Below the pieces are notes generated by a model. That model did no database searches and was not told where the DNA came from. It worked only from the letters and a program-made list of their open reading frames with translations. Both the position numbers and the translations under genes were made by a program. Of a stretch of 64,000 bases of DNA, positions 1-8,447 are shown piece by piece; the stretch's first letter is position 1, and each line of letters starts with the position of its first letter. This DNA is from Exiguobacterium sp018617385 (GTDB lineage Bacteria; Bacillota; Bacilli; Exiguobacteriales; Exiguobacteriaceae), in the NCBI RefSeq assembly GCF_018617385.1, contig NZ_JACSKA010000001.1, forward strand, positions 868,001 to 932,000. Reading direction: 5' to 3'.

Positions 1-91
1 CGTTCCACGACACATCATACATAACATTGGCATAACGACGCACTTTCAATGACGTCGGATTATTCCATAAGTCTCGAATCTTCTGCAGCAT
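1..91 (-). CDS. N-terminus of a probable class A penicillin-binding protein (partial)
   Basis: The reading frame starts at an ATG at 89-91 after a strong AAGGAGG site and runs off the left edge, so only about 30 residues are visible (MLQKIRDLWNNPTSLKVRRY, then ANVMYDVSWN). A basic amphipathic start followed by a Tyr-Asp-Val-Ser-Trp-Asn stretch resembles the cytoplasmic tail and first membrane residues of bifunctional transglycosylase/transpeptidase penicillin-binding proteins. This is only a resemblance; no catalytic domain is in view. It is divergent from tyrS. Confidence 0.4.
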   Translation of the reverse strand, partial: MLQKIRDLWNNPTSLKVRRYANVMYDVSWN

Positions 92-142
92 GACAGCCTC
101 CTTAAATATGGTGTAAAACTATTTTAGACAGTAATATATTCG

Positions 143-148
143 ATTATA
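143..148 (-). promoter_or_regulatory. Extended -10 box for the leftmost gene
   Basis: On the minus strand a perfect TATAAT is preceded by TGC, forming an extended -10 (TGnTATAAT), about 50 bases upstream of the start codon. No good -35 box is visible at 17 bases, which is usual for extended -10 promoters. Confidence 0.4.
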
Positions 149-209
149 GCACAATTCAACCTACACCTTACCGTGAAACCGAAGTCTCGTGCAAGTTTCA
201 TTGTAAGAG

Positions 210-237
210 TTGACAAGTTGAAAACGATGCTTATAAA
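210..237 (+). promoter_or_regulatory. SigA-type promoter of the tyrS T-box transcript
   Basis: A perfect -35 TTGACA at 210-215 is followed by a 16-base spacer and -10 TATAAA at 232-237. Transcription would begin near 244, at the start of the T-box leader. Confidence 0.75.
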
Positions 238-243
238 ATGAAT

Positions 244-478
244 AGCATAGTCAACAATAAGATGACGCTGTGAAGAAAGCGAAGTAGTCGACGGGCCTCT
301 TGTCCAGAAAGCTAGTGGTTGCTGTGAACTAGCCAATGTCAATCGATGAATTACACTTTTAGAGCGTGCCTTTGGGCCGGTTCGAGACCGTTATCTCTCG
401 CTCAAGCGGTCGCAAATTGCGACAAGTAGGGTGGTACCGCGGAATCTCCGTCCCTTCTCATATGAGAAGGGACGTTTT
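244..478 (+). promoter_or_regulatory. T-box riboswitch controlling tyrS
   Basis: The conserved T-box core GGGTGGTACCGCGG is at 429-442 and is followed by an intrinsic terminator hairpin (about 449-474, CGTCCC/GGGACG arms, then a T run). Upstream is a stem I region with the AGAAAG bulge motif (306-311) and a GTTGCTGTGAAC distal-loop segment. A UAC tyrosine codon at 352-354 is well placed as specifier. T-boxes bind uncharged tRNA and then favour the antiterminator, so low tyrosyl-tRNA charging should raise tyrS expression. The specifier assignment is by position and by the gene downstream. Confidence 0.93.
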
Positions 479-505
479 TTTATGTCAATTGAAGGAGTGG
501 AACAG

Positions 506-1753
506 ATGGAACTATTAAAAGACTTAGAGTTTCGAGGGCTTGTCAACCAAATGACAGATGAAGAAGGATTGAAAGAACAACTGAAACAACCGACGACGTT
601 ATACACGGGATTTGATCCGACAGCGGACTCGCTTCATATCGGGCACTTGCTCCCGATTTTGACGCTAAAACGTTTCCAACAAGCAGGGCATCAGGTCATC
701 GCGCTCGTCGGTGGGGCGACAGGGATGATTGGAGACCCGTCTGGTCGTTCGGATGAACGTTCATTGAACACATTGGATACGGTCAAACTCTTCTCCGATC
801 GAATCAAAGATCAGTTGAGCCGATTCCTTCCACTTGAAGGGGAGAACCCGATCACGATTCGCAACAACTACGAATGGACGGAAGAGATGTCGATCATCGA
901 CTTCCTTCGCGACATCGGGAAGCACTTCCCAATCAGCTACATGCTTGCGAAAGATTCTGTCGATTCACGCATGGAGAATGGGATCTCGTACACAGAATTC
1001 TCATACATGTTGCTTCAATCTTACGACTTCTTGAAACTATACGAGACAGAGAAATGTCGTCTTCAAGTCGGTGGAAGTGACCAATGGGGGAACATCACGG
1101 CAGGTCTTGAATTGATTCGTCGCTTCGGTCATTCAGAAAAAGCGTTCGGACTTACGGTTCCGCTCGTCACAAAGTCGGACGGACAGAAGTTCGGGAAGAC
1201 AGCGGGCGGTGCGGTTTGGTTAGACGCGGACAAGACGTCACCATACGAGTTCTTCCAGTTCTGGATCAACGTCGATGATGCGGATGTCATCAAGTTCATC
1301 AAATACTTCACGTTCATGTCGCACGAAGAGATTGAAGCACTTGCGACTGAAGTGACGGAAGCACCTGAGAAACGTGTGGCGCAGCGCCGACTCGCCGAAG
1401 AAATGACAAAGCTCGTTCATGGTGAAGCAGGACTTGAACAAGCGGAACGCATCACGAAAGCGTTCTTTAGCGGAGATTTGACGTCGCTTCAACCGGAAGA
1501 CATGGAAGATGCGTTCAAAGGAATGCCGCAGTTCGAGCTTGACGGTGAGCGCAACATCGTAGACCTCCTCGTCGAGGCGAACATCTCACCATCGAAACGT
1601 CAAGCACGTGAAGACGTGACGAACGGCGCGATTTACTTGAACGGCGAACGCGAACAAGCACTTGATAAAGTCGTCACTCGCGAAGACACGCTCGGTGAAT
1701 TCACCATCATTCGCCGCGGTAAGAAGAAATACTTTGTGATTCGTCACGTATGA
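506..1753 (+). CDS. tyrS: Tyrosine--tRNA ligase
   Basis: Cytoplasmic class I aminoacyl-tRNA synthetase that attaches tyrosine to tRNA-Tyr. The 415-residue protein has the HIGH signature at residues 44-47, the KMSKS-equivalent KFGKT at 228-232, the tyrosine-binding QVGGSDQWGN segment (187-196), and a C-terminal S4-type RNA-binding domain (about 345-410). The length matches the bacterial TyrRS family. The frame is open 25 codons further upstream, but that stretch lies inside the T-box terminator; the ATG at 506 follows GAAGGAGTGG and is the natural start. It is monocistronic with its own T-box and a terminator right after the stop. Confidence 0.97.
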   Translation: MELLKDLEFRGLVNQMTDEEGLKEQLKQPTTLYTGFDPTADSLHIGHLLPILTLKRFQQAGHQVIALVGGATGMIGDPSGRSDERSLNTLDTVKLFSDRIKDQLSRFLPLEGENPITIRNNYEWTEEMSIIDFLRDIGKHFPISYMLAKDSVDSRMENGISYTEFSYMLLQSYDFLKLYETEKCRLQVGGSDQWGNITAGLELIRRFGHSEKAFGLTVPLVTKSDGQKFGKTAGGAVWLDADKTSPYEFFQFWINVDDADVIKFIKYFTFMSHEEIEALATEVTEAPEKRVAQRRLAEEMTKLVHGEAGLEQAERITKAFFSGDLTSLQPEDMEDAFKGMPQFELDGERNIVDLLVEANISPSKRQAREDVTNGAIYLNGEREQALDKVVTREDTLGEFTIIRRGKKKYFVIRHV

Positions 1754-1760
1754 TCATCAC

Positions 1761-1796
1761 GTCCGTTCCTCATTTGTTGAGGAATGGACTTTTTTT
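1761..1796 (+). terminator. Intrinsic terminator of tyrS
   Basis: GTCCGTTCCTCA pairs with TGAGGAATGGAC (one G-U pair) around a short loop and is followed by seven Ts. Confidence 0.85.
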
Positions 1797-1849
1797 ATAC
1801 ATGACGTGCGGTTCGGATTTGCTAAAATGGGGAGAAAGGAGGGATGACG

Positions 1850-2476
1850 ATGGAGATAGAAGAATTTTTCGGCGACCAGTTCCATCAATGGCGCGAACAC
1901 TTTCGTTATTATGAAATGGCGATCACGGAACTCGAGAGCGATCTCGGGATCATTGACTTGGATTGGCAGACGAGACTCGGGTATTCACCGATTGAACATG
2001 TGAAGACGAGAATGAAGACATTGCCGTCTATCGTGCGTAAGATGAAACGGAAAGACTTACCTTTAGAGGTTTCGGCACTTTGGGAGCATGTGCACGATGT
2101 GGCGGGCATTCGGATTGTCACGAGCTTCCGTGATGACATATATGAGATTTTGCGTCATTTGGAGGCGCGAGATGATTTAGATATCATCGAAATAAAAGAT
2201 TACATTAAATACCCAAAACCGAGCGGGTATCGGAGCTTACATCTCATTGTGAAAACAAAAGTCTACTTGGCCGAACGAATCATCTGGGTGCCGGCCGAGA
2301 TTCAGATTCGTACACTTGCTATGGATTTTTGGGCGGCGACGGAACATAAGCTTCAATATAAATATCAGCATGACGTACCCGAGTCATCTAAGGAAGAATT
2401 AATAGAGGCGGCACTCATGGCGGATGCCCTCGATACGCAAATGGGGCGCATCCGACAAGAGATTTTGAAGAAATAA
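1850..2476 (+). CDS. Small alarmone synthetase, GTP pyrophosphokinase (RelP/RelQ type)
   Basis: Makes (p)ppGpp by moving pyrophosphate from ATP to GDP or GTP, a cytoplasmic stress signal. The 208-residue length fits the single-domain alarmone synthetases of Firmicutes (B. subtilis YwaC and YjbM are about 210). Synthetase motifs are clear: YPKPSGYRSLH near residues 121-131 (the G-loop that stacks the acceptor nucleotide) and EIQIRTLAMDFWAATEHKL near 150-168. There is no hydrolase HD domain and no TGS or ACT domain, so it is synthesis only. An earlier in-frame ATG at 1844 touches the AAGGAGG site, so the ATG at 1850 is preferred. I cannot decide between the RelP and RelQ subfamilies. Confidence 0.9.
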   Translation: MEIEEFFGDQFHQWREHFRYYEMAITELESDLGIIDLDWQTRLGYSPIEHVKTRMKTLPSIVRKMKRKDLPLEVSALWEHVHDVAGIRIVTSFRDDIYEILRHLEARDDLDIIEIKDYIKYPKPSGYRSLHLIVKTKVYLAERIIWVPAEIQIRTLAMDFWAATEHKLQYKYQHDVPESSKEELIEAALMADALDTQMGRIRQEILKK

Positions 2477-2480
2477 AAAA

Positions 2481-2504
2481 ATCCCCTTCGCGAAGAAGGG
2501 GATT
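2481..2504. terminator. Bidirectional terminator between the alarmone synthetase and rpsD
   Basis: ATCCCCTTCG and CGAAGAAGGGGAT form a hairpin flanked by A runs on the left and a short T/A tract on the right. It serves the two convergent genes. Confidence 0.8.
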
Positions 2505-2511
2505 AAAAGCA

Positions 2512-3111
2512 TTAACGTGAGTAGTACTCGACGATGAGTTGCTCTTTGATTTGGTCGTTAAGTTCAGCGCGTTCTGGGAGACGTACGAATGTACCTTCGA
2601 GTTTCTCAGCGTCAAACGATACGAAGTCTTTTGTAGCTGGTGCTACTTCAAGTGCTTCAGCGATTGCTTTTACGTTTTTCGACTTTTCACGAACTGCGAT
2701 GACTTGACCTGGTTTTACGCGGTAAGACGCGATGTCAACGCGTGATCCATCAACAGTGATGTGACCGTGGTTGACGAGTTGGCGTGCTCCACGACGTGTG
2801 CGAGCGAGGCCGAAACGGTAAACGAGGTTGTCAAGGCGTGATTCGAGCAAGAACATGAAGTTCTCACCGTGGATGCCTGGCATTTTTCCAGCATCGTTGA
2901 AGATGCGGCGGAATTGCTTCTCGTTCACTCCGTACATGTGACGAAGTGCTTGCTTCGCTTGAAGCTGAAGACCGTATTCTGAGATTTTCTTACGACCATT
3001 TCCGTGTTGACCTGGTGCGTAAGGACGTTTTGCTAATTCTTTACCCGTTTCGCTAAGCGAGATGCCTAAGCGACGCGAGAGTTTCCAAGCTGGACCTGTG
3101 TAACGAGCCAT
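2512..3111 (-). CDS. rpsD: 30S ribosomal protein S4
   Basis: Primary 16S rRNA-binding protein of the small subunit and a translational repressor of its own mRNA in bacilli. The 199-residue protein begins MARYTGPAWKLSRRLGISLS, typical of the form that lacks the N-terminal zinc cluster. It carries the S4 RNA-binding fold (about residues 90-150, SRLDNLVYRFGLARTRRGARQLVNHGHI) and ends in the conserved IVEYYSR. A strong AAGGAGGAGT site precedes the ATG. As in B. subtilis, rpsD is monocistronic and next to tyrS and ytsP, with a long leader and a consensus promoter. Confidence 0.98.
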   Translation of the reverse strand: MARYTGPAWKLSRRLGISLSETGKELAKRPYAPGQHGNGRKKISEYGLQLQAKQALRHMYGVNEKQFRRIFNDAGKMPGIHGENFMFLLESRLDNLVYRFGLARTRRGARQLVNHGHITVDGSRVDIASYRVKPGQVIAVREKSKNVKAIAEALEVAPATKDFVSFDAEKLEGTFVRLPERAELNDQIKEQLIVEYYSR

Positions 3112-3299
3112 GATTGGACTCCTCCTTGTTGTTCATGTATTTTGCACAAAAGAACAACGGTGTCAAAGACGAGTAACGCCCCTTTCTAGGTGCAAGCACC
3201 TTCACTTGATAGCGAAGCTACGAGATGCCCCTCCGACAAAAGTCGAGGCCCGAAAGGTGGATACGTTTGTCTGTGACTGCTATCGTCATTTCATGCACA
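3112..3299 (-). promoter_or_regulatory. rpsD leader, probable S4 autoregulatory RNA
   Basis: The 190-base untranslated leader on the minus strand contains an AGGTGCTTGCACCT hairpin (about 3180-3205) and a TCGACTTTTGTCGGA hairpin, then a segment running into the ribosome-binding site. B. subtilis rpsD is repressed by S4 binding its leader, and the sequence and position fit that element. Assignment rests on position and general resemblance; I have not folded it fully. Confidence 0.65.
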
Positions 3300-3305
3300 A
3301 AGATG

Positions 3306-3334
3306 AGTATACGATGAATACCATCTCTTGTCAA
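3306..3334 (-). promoter_or_regulatory. Consensus SigA promoter of rpsD
   Basis: On the minus strand a perfect -35 TTGACA (3329-3334), an exact 17-base spacer and -10 TATACT (3306-3311). The -35 directly abuts the stop codon of the upstream msrC-like gene. Confidence 0.85.
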
Positions 3335-3817
3335 TCAAATATAGCGAAGAAGTGTTTCGCAAAAACGTTCGAGTCCTTGACGGTCGATTTCTGAGAAACG
3401 GTCAAACTCGGGGCTATCGATATCGAGCACGCCGATCGTTTTCCCGTCACGTACGAGAGGGACGACGATTTCAGAGTTCGAAGCTGCATCACATGCGATA
3501 TGACCAGGGAATTGATGAACATCGGCCACGAGCTGTGTTTCTTGTGTAGCTGCCGCAGTTCCACAAACCCCTTTACCGAACGCGATGTGAACGCAAGCCG
3601 GGAGTCCCTGGAATGGTCCTAGAATGAGACTGTCTTCAGAATCAGTCACATAGAATCCGACCCAGTTGATCCGATCTAAAAATTGGTTGAGTAATGCGCT
3701 GGCGTTGGCGAGGTTGGCCACTGTATTCGTTTCGCCTTCTAATAATGCGGCGAGTTGCTTGTTTAATAGGTCGTAACCGGCTGTCAAATCACCTGAGTAC
3801 GATGTCGTTTGGAACAT
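3335..3817 (-). CDS. msrC: Free methionine-(R)-sulfoxide reductase, GAF domain (YtsP-like)
   Basis: Reduces free methionine-R-sulfoxide, a cytoplasmic antioxidant repair step. The 160 residues form a single GAF domain. The three family cysteines are present at 75, 85 and 109, with the same 10 and 24 residue spacing as Cys84/94/118 of the E. coli enzyme, and sit in GLPACVHIAFGKGVCGTAA and HIACDAASNSEIVVP. A GGAGGGG site precedes the ATG. The gene sits directly upstream of rpsD on the same strand, as ytsP does in B. subtilis, but rpsD has its own promoter at the very end of this gene. Confidence 0.9.
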   Translation of the reverse strand: MFQTTSYSGDLTAGYDLLNKQLAALLEGETNTVANLANASALLNQFLDRINWVGFYVTDSEDSLILGPFQGLPACVHIAFGKGVCGTAAATQETQLVADVHQFPGHIACDAASNSEIVVPLVRDGKTIGVLDIDSPEFDRFSEIDRQGLERFCETLLRYI

Positions 3818-4053
3818 ATGAATTCCCCTCCATCTTTCATGTTTTTAGAATTTAGCATTATGGTACACGCAAATTTCAGATTTGTCTTGTTAGAAAGTTC
3901 CGAAAAAATGAACAATCTCCACTGAAACCATTGGAAAACCTATGCAAATCGTTGGTTCTATAATATGATTAGGTATATCTATTCTTATAAAATACTTCTT
4001 TTTTATATAAAGGTACATAAGTCCACGAAAGCGGCTTGGAGGTTGTGACAAAG

Positions 4054-5784
4054 ATGGATTACGGAATTTATGGATTAATCATTGGAATCATCGTCGTCGT
4101 ATTAGGCGGCATGTTGGGGAGTATGCTCATTCGAAGGAATTTTTACCAAAAAATTGACGACTTGGATATGAGGAAACAAAGTGTGCTCAGTGCGAGCATA
4201 CCCGTCGAACTCCAGAAATTCAAACAGTGGCCGATGGAAGGGGAAACGAAAGAAAAGTTTGATCGTTGGCATCAATCTTGGGATGAGTTAGTAAGTGTAC
4301 ATGCAGGTCAAATCGATGAAGCGTTGTACCGGGCTGAGGAAGACTTGGACAAATATCGTTTCATGAAAGTCAAAGCTGACTTGAATGCGACTGAACAACT
4401 CATTGAAGAACTCGAGACGATGGTACACGCCATGCTCGATGAGATGGATGAATTTACGACACATCACACCTCGCTTATGGACATCGTGAAGCAGGATGAA
4501 AAAGAGTTGTATCATTTCCGCAAGACGTTGAACTCACAAAACCACGCGTTCGGTCCAACCTATGCACTGGTGGAACAAGAGATTGCCGCTGCCGAGGCGA
4601 AACGCAGTGAGATGATCAACTTAAAGCAGGTCGGTCAAGTTTCCGAGGCGTTTGAAACCGGACAAGCCTTATCGAATCAAGTAGGTCACATCCGTGAACT
4701 GATTCGGGTCATTCCGCAATTCGTACGAACGGTTCAAGTGGAGTTGAAACAGCAGCTTCAACAACTCCGCGCTGGACATAAGGAAATGCAAATGGACGGA
4801 TATGCACTTGAACCACTAGGATTAATGGAAGAAATCGATCAAGCGGAAAATCGTCGAGAAGAGCTGATGGTTCGAATTGAACGCTTGGAATTTGATCATT
4901 TCGAAGAGGACATGCAACAGCTGAGTTCGGATATCGACCAATTATTCGAAGCGTTCCGAACAGAGGTCGATGCCCGCCAATACGTGAAAAAAGAATTTGC
5001 GACGATACAAGAGCGCGAATTGCAATCTAGCGAAATCATGAATCACTTACAGACGGAAATGTCTCGACTTGTAAGCAATTATGAGATCAATGCACGCGTC
5101 GGAGAAGAGTTCGAACAATTAGAACGTGAACGGGCGACGCTCACGGCGAATGTACTTGATATCGAACAAGCTCTCGTCGCGCAAATGTTACCGTTCAGTA
5201 TGATCAAATCAAAAGTGCAGGAAGCGAAACGGTCACTTGACCAATTCAGCGCCATGCATGAGCGTTTCATTGAAGATACGAATTCATTACGTAAAGAAGA
5301 GCTTGAGGTCCGTCACAAGTTAGAAACGTGGAAGAAAGAACTGTCTGGGCATCGTCGCCTGTTAGCGAAAAGTGCGATGCCGGTTGTTCCGAATGATCTG
5401 TCAAACGACTTACGTCAGCTCCAAAAAGGTGTGCAATCGTTAGATGAACAGTTTGACAAAGCACCGTTCAACATGACGTATATCGTCGGGCTTAGCCATG
5501 ATGTCGAAGAGATGATGGACAACTTCCGTGACCGTGTCCATGCACTGATTCGTCAAGTGACGTATGCGGAACAGTTGCTACAATATGCTAACCGTTTCCG
5601 ACGCCGTGACAACGAGGTTCATATCGCCTTGACGCTTGCAGAAAACAAGTTCTTGCATGGAGAGTATGGTACTGCGGTCGAGATCGGTGAGCGGGTGCTC
5701 GGTCGATTCGATGAGAACGGAGCCAATGAAATTCGTCAACGAGTGGATAAAGGGTTGGAACAGCAGGAATTGCTAAAAAAATAA
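4054..5784 (+). CDS. ezrA: Septation ring formation regulator EzrA
   Basis: Membrane-anchored division protein that interacts with FtsZ, prevents extra Z-rings and helps coordinate wall synthesis at the septum in Firmicutes. One N-terminal transmembrane helix (about residues 4-25, GIYGLIIGIIVVVLGGMLGS) is followed by about 550 residues of spectrin-like coiled coil, the classic EzrA layout; B. subtilis EzrA is 562 residues and this one 576. Upstream in-frame TTG (4036) and GTG (4045) codons overlap or crowd the TTGGAGG site, so the ATG at 4054 is chosen. The 236 bases upstream are AT-rich and divergent to msrC, with no clear conserved RNA. The thiI/nifZ genes beside ezrA in B. subtilis are missing. 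Confidence 0.95.
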   Translation: MDYGIYGLIIGIIVVVLGGMLGSMLIRRNFYQKIDDLDMRKQSVLSASIPVELQKFKQWPMEGETKEKFDRWHQSWDELVSVHAGQIDEALYRAEEDLDKYRFMKVKADLNATEQLIEELETMVHAMLDEMDEFTTHHTSLMDIVKQDEKELYHFRKTLNSQNHAFGPTYALVEQEIAAAEAKRSEMINLKQVGQVSEAFETGQALSNQVGHIRELIRVIPQFVRTVQVELKQQLQQLRAGHKEMQMDGYALEPLGLMEEIDQAENRREELMVRIERLEFDHFEEDMQQLSSDIDQLFEAFRTEVDARQYVKKEFATIQERELQSSEIMNHLQTEMSRLVSNYEINARVGEEFEQLERERATLTANVLDIEQALVAQMLPFSMIKSKVQEAKRSLDQFSAMHERFIEDTNSLRKEELEVRHKLETWKKELSGHRRLLAKSAMPVVPNDLSNDLRQLQKGVQSLDEQFDKAPFNMTYIVGLSHDVEEMMDNFRDRVHALIRQVTYAEQLLQYANRFRRRDNEVHIALTLAENKFLHGEYGTAVEIGERVLGRFDENGANEIRQRVDKGLEQQELLKK

Positions 5785-5795
5785 ACGATGCATGA

Positions 5796-5838
5796 AGATT
5801 GACGGAAACGGGAAAAACGTAGACGTCAATCTTTTTTC
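5796..5838 (+). terminator. Terminator after ezrA
   Basis: AGATTGACG (5796-5804) pairs with CGTCAATCT (5824-5832) around a 19-base loop and is followed by a T run. The long loop makes it weaker than most here. Confidence 0.65.
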
Positions 5839-5858
5839 AATCAAGGAGGAATCGTCAG

Positions 5859-7430
5859 ATGGGTACACTATGGGTCAACGGGAACATCTATACATTGAAT
5901 AAACCGGGTGAGATGGAACGTGCCATGTTTATTGAGCATGGACGCGTCTTGAAGATGGGGGACGAGGGACATCTCCGACGTACATATGCCGGTCGCATCG
6001 AAGAGATTGTGAATTTGGAAGGGAAGAGTGTGTATCCGGCCTTTACTGATTCACACATTCACCTCGTCGGATACGGCGAAGCGCTCGATCGTGTCGATGC
6101 GAGTGAGGCGACGGATCTTCGAGAATTACTTGAAACGATGAAGCAACGAGGGTCGGATGACGATTGGATCGTCGCAGAAGGGTTTGATGACCGTCTGCTT
6201 GGTGACATGCCGACACGCGAGATGATTGATGCAGTGATTGACGACCGTCCTGTCGTGTTGAAGCGTGTTTGTCGTCATGTGGCCGTCGTGAACTCGAAAG
6301 GACTTGAACGACTTGGACTGATCCATCATACGGTGATCGAAGGTGGAAAACTTGGGCGAGATGAAGAGGGGAAATTGAATGGCGTCCTATATGATGCCGC
6401 GCTAGACCTCTTGTATAAAGAATTGAGTGGGAACCGTAAGAAAAATGCCGCTTCCCTTCGCCGGGCGATCGATTCATTATTCGCACATGGAATCATCGGC
6501 GCCCATACGGAAGACTTGTTCTATCATGGAGATCCGCTCGAGACGATTCAAGCGTATGAAGATGTACTGAACGAGCTTCCGTTTCAAGCACACCTCCTCG
6601 TCCACGAACAGGTAGTGGACCGGGTCATTCAGCAAGATGCGATGACGCGACGGAAGCGGTTTGACTTCGGTGCGATGAAACTCTTTGTCGACGGTTCGTT
6701 CGGTGGTCGCACCGCTCTGTTATCTGCACCTTATGCGGATGATCGGAGCCAGCGAGGGATTGAAGTACATCGACCAGATCATCTTGAAGCGCTCGTGAAA
6801 AAAGCGCGAACATACGGGATGAATGTAGCGGCGCATGTGATTGGAGACGCGGCGGTCGAGCAATTTGTCGGTTTGCTTGAGAAGTACCCTGCCAAAAAAG
6901 GGACACGAGATCGAATTATCCATGCTTCCTTATTGAATGATACATTGATCAATCGGATAAAATCATTACCCGTTTTGATTGATGCACAGCCGGTATTTTT
7001 ATCGGATGACATGGACATGCTGTTTGAGCGGCTAGGCAATGAACGTGTGCATGACGTCTATCGATTCAAGTCTTTACTCGATACGGGGGCGTTGGTGTTA
7101 GGTGGGAGTGACGCGCCAATCTCATCTGTTGACGTCCGAAAAGGATTGTTTGGAGCGGTGATGCGACAGTCGTTTCACGGGTCGAGCACGCTAAACCCGA
7201 GTGAGCGTCTATCGATGTATGAAGCGCTTCGTAGCTTCACGTATTCGCCTCATGTCGCTACAGGGACGCACGGAAGAAACGGGCTATTGGTTCAAAGTTA
7301 CAATGCCAACTTCACAGTATGGGACGAAGATTTCTTTAAATTGAGTGGGGAAGACATCCTGCACAACCGTCTTGTCATGACTGTCGTCGAAGGGAAGCCC
7401 GTGTACGAGGCAGAAAAAGCCACGATGTAA
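5859..7430 (+). CDS. Metal-dependent amidohydrolase, YtcJ-like
   Basis: A 523-residue member of the amidohydrolase superfamily (TIM-barrel metal hydrolases). The N-terminal beta-sandwich begins GTLWVNGNIYTLN, the first metal ligands lie in FTDSHIHLVGYG (HxH, about residues 68-70), a later His is in AAHVIGDAAVEQF and the last Asp in GGSDAPISSVD. The sequence and neighbourhood match YtcJ of B. subtilis, whose substrate is not established; N-acyl or imide-type substrates are typical for the group. A strong AAGGAGGAAT site precedes the ATG. Single gene between two terminators. Confidence 0.85.
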   Translation: MGTLWVNGNIYTLNKPGEMERAMFIEHGRVLKMGDEGHLRRTYAGRIEEIVNLEGKSVYPAFTDSHIHLVGYGEALDRVDASEATDLRELLETMKQRGSDDDWIVAEGFDDRLLGDMPTREMIDAVIDDRPVVLKRVCRHVAVVNSKGLERLGLIHHTVIEGGKLGRDEEGKLNGVLYDAALDLLYKELSGNRKKNAASLRRAIDSLFAHGIIGAHTEDLFYHGDPLETIQAYEDVLNELPFQAHLLVHEQVVDRVIQQDAMTRRKRFDFGAMKLFVDGSFGGRTALLSAPYADDRSQRGIEVHRPDHLEALVKKARTYGMNVAAHVIGDAAVEQFVGLLEKYPAKKGTRDRIIHASLLNDTLINRIKSLPVLIDAQPVFLSDDMDMLFERLGNERVHDVYRFKSLLDTGALVLGGSDAPISSVDVRKGLFGAVMRQSFHGSSTLNPSERLSMYEALRSFTYSPHVATGTHGRNGLLVQSYNANFTVWDEDFFKLSGEDILHNRLVMTVVEGKPVYEAEKATM

Positions 7431-7434
7431 AAAG

Positions 7435-7475
7435 AGGAGTGGTTTCACCCGAAAGGGATGAAGCCACTCCTTTTC
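7435..7475. terminator. Bidirectional terminator between the amidohydrolase and nadK
   Basis: AGGAGTGG pairs with CCACTCCT, with an inner CCCGAAAGGG hairpin; A and T runs flank it on both sides, serving two convergent genes. Confidence 0.85.
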
Positions 7476-7479
7476 TTCA

Positions 7480-8289
7480 TCAGAAGAATGAACGTTGCAC
7501 TTTATGCCAGAACGAGTTGGTCCGAAGTTTGACGGTCTTGATGACCTGGTCCGAGAGTTCGATATCGATTCGGTCTGTGTACTTCAAGCTGAGCGCCTCG
7601 TTATCCATCCCGATAATCGGATAGTCGTTGCCGTCTTCGACGATGCGGAGTGACAACTTGCGTGATTCGTGGACGATGAAGGATGAGCCAAGTGTACGGT
7701 AACGGTTGTTGTTAACCGAAGCGATCTCACTCACTTGCATACATGGGATGAGCGGATCAACGACCGCGCCGCTGAGCGATTTGTTGTAGGCGGTCGATCC
7801 CGTCGGTGTCGATACAACCATTCCGTCCCCACGGAATGTTTCGAAATGTAGGTCGTCGATATAGACCTCGATCGCGAGTGATTTGATAATACTTGATTTA
7901 ATCGAAGCCTCATTTAAACAGAGGAGCGGTGTCGATTCGTTGATCGATGCTGAAAGAAGTGGATACTTCCGGACTTCGAGACCTTCTTCGATTCGCGTCG
8001 AGTTGTCCGAGAAGAGGCGATCGACTTCATCGAGTTTATGTATGTCGAAATCACAATAGAACTCGTTCAATCCACGACCGAAGCCGACGTAGATGGCGTC
8101 TTGACGAAAGCCTGTGTAGCGAACCGCTTGTAAGAATGCCCCGTCCCCGCCGACTGCAGCGATGATGTTCGCGTCTTCCGGTTGATTCACGATGTTGAAC
8201 CCGTGTTTTTCCCCAATCTCTCTCAGTTTCTTCACTTCTTTTGTGAATTCGTTGACGTTACGATGGTACAAATAGACGTTGTTTCTCAT
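7480..8289 (-). CDS. nadK: NAD kinase
   Basis: Phosphorylates NAD to NADP in the cytoplasm. The 269-residue protein carries the GGDG signature (AAVGGDGAFLQAV, about residues 44-56), the NE motif in LNEASIKSS, and the glycine-rich GDGMVVSTPTGSTAYNKSLSG segment that completes the nucleotide site. Length and neighbourhood (between a ytcJ-like gene and tpx) point to the YtdI-type enzyme, the second of two NAD kinases in B. subtilis. The ATG at 8289 is chosen because AAAGGGGATGACTCAG sits directly before it; the frame is open seven codons further. Confidence 0.93.
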   Translation of the reverse strand: MRNNVYLYHRNVNEFTKEVKKLREIGEKHGFNIVNQPEDANIIAAVGGDGAFLQAVRYTGFRQDAIYVGFGRGLNEFYCDFDIHKLDEVDRLFSDNSTRIEEGLEVRKYPLLSASINESTPLLCLNEASIKSSIIKSLAIEVYIDDLHFETFRGDGMVVSTPTGSTAYNKSLSGAVVDPLIPCMQVSEIASVNNNRYRTLGSSFIVHESRKLSLRIVEDGNDYPIIGMDNEALSLKYTDRIDIELSDQVIKTVKLRTNSFWHKVQRSFF

Positions 8290-8385
8290 CTGAGTCATCC
8301 CCTTTGTCAATGGTGTCCCTTTTATTATAACGTGTTTCTTCCTACCGATATAGGGAAAACTGAAACAGAGCCAAAAGCAGGAAGT

Positions 8386-8415
8386 TTGTCAAAGGCTTAA
8401 GTTCATCGATATGAT
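8386..8415 (+). promoter_or_regulatory. Probable tpx promoter
   Basis: -35 TTGTCA (8386-8391), an 18-base spacer and -10 TATGAT (8410-8415), 32 bases before the start codon. Confidence 0.55.
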
Positions 8416-8447
8416 GAACGAGTAACTACAACAAAGGGGATGAGTAC

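Noticed and set aside
431..505. In-frame extension of tyrS into the T-box leader.
   Set aside because: It covers the T-box terminator hairpin and has no ribosome-binding site; the ATG at 506 has one.
3110..3394. A plus-strand frame across the rpsD leader and promoter.
   Set aside because: It lies antisense to the S4 leader and a consensus promoter and has no plausible ribosome-binding site.
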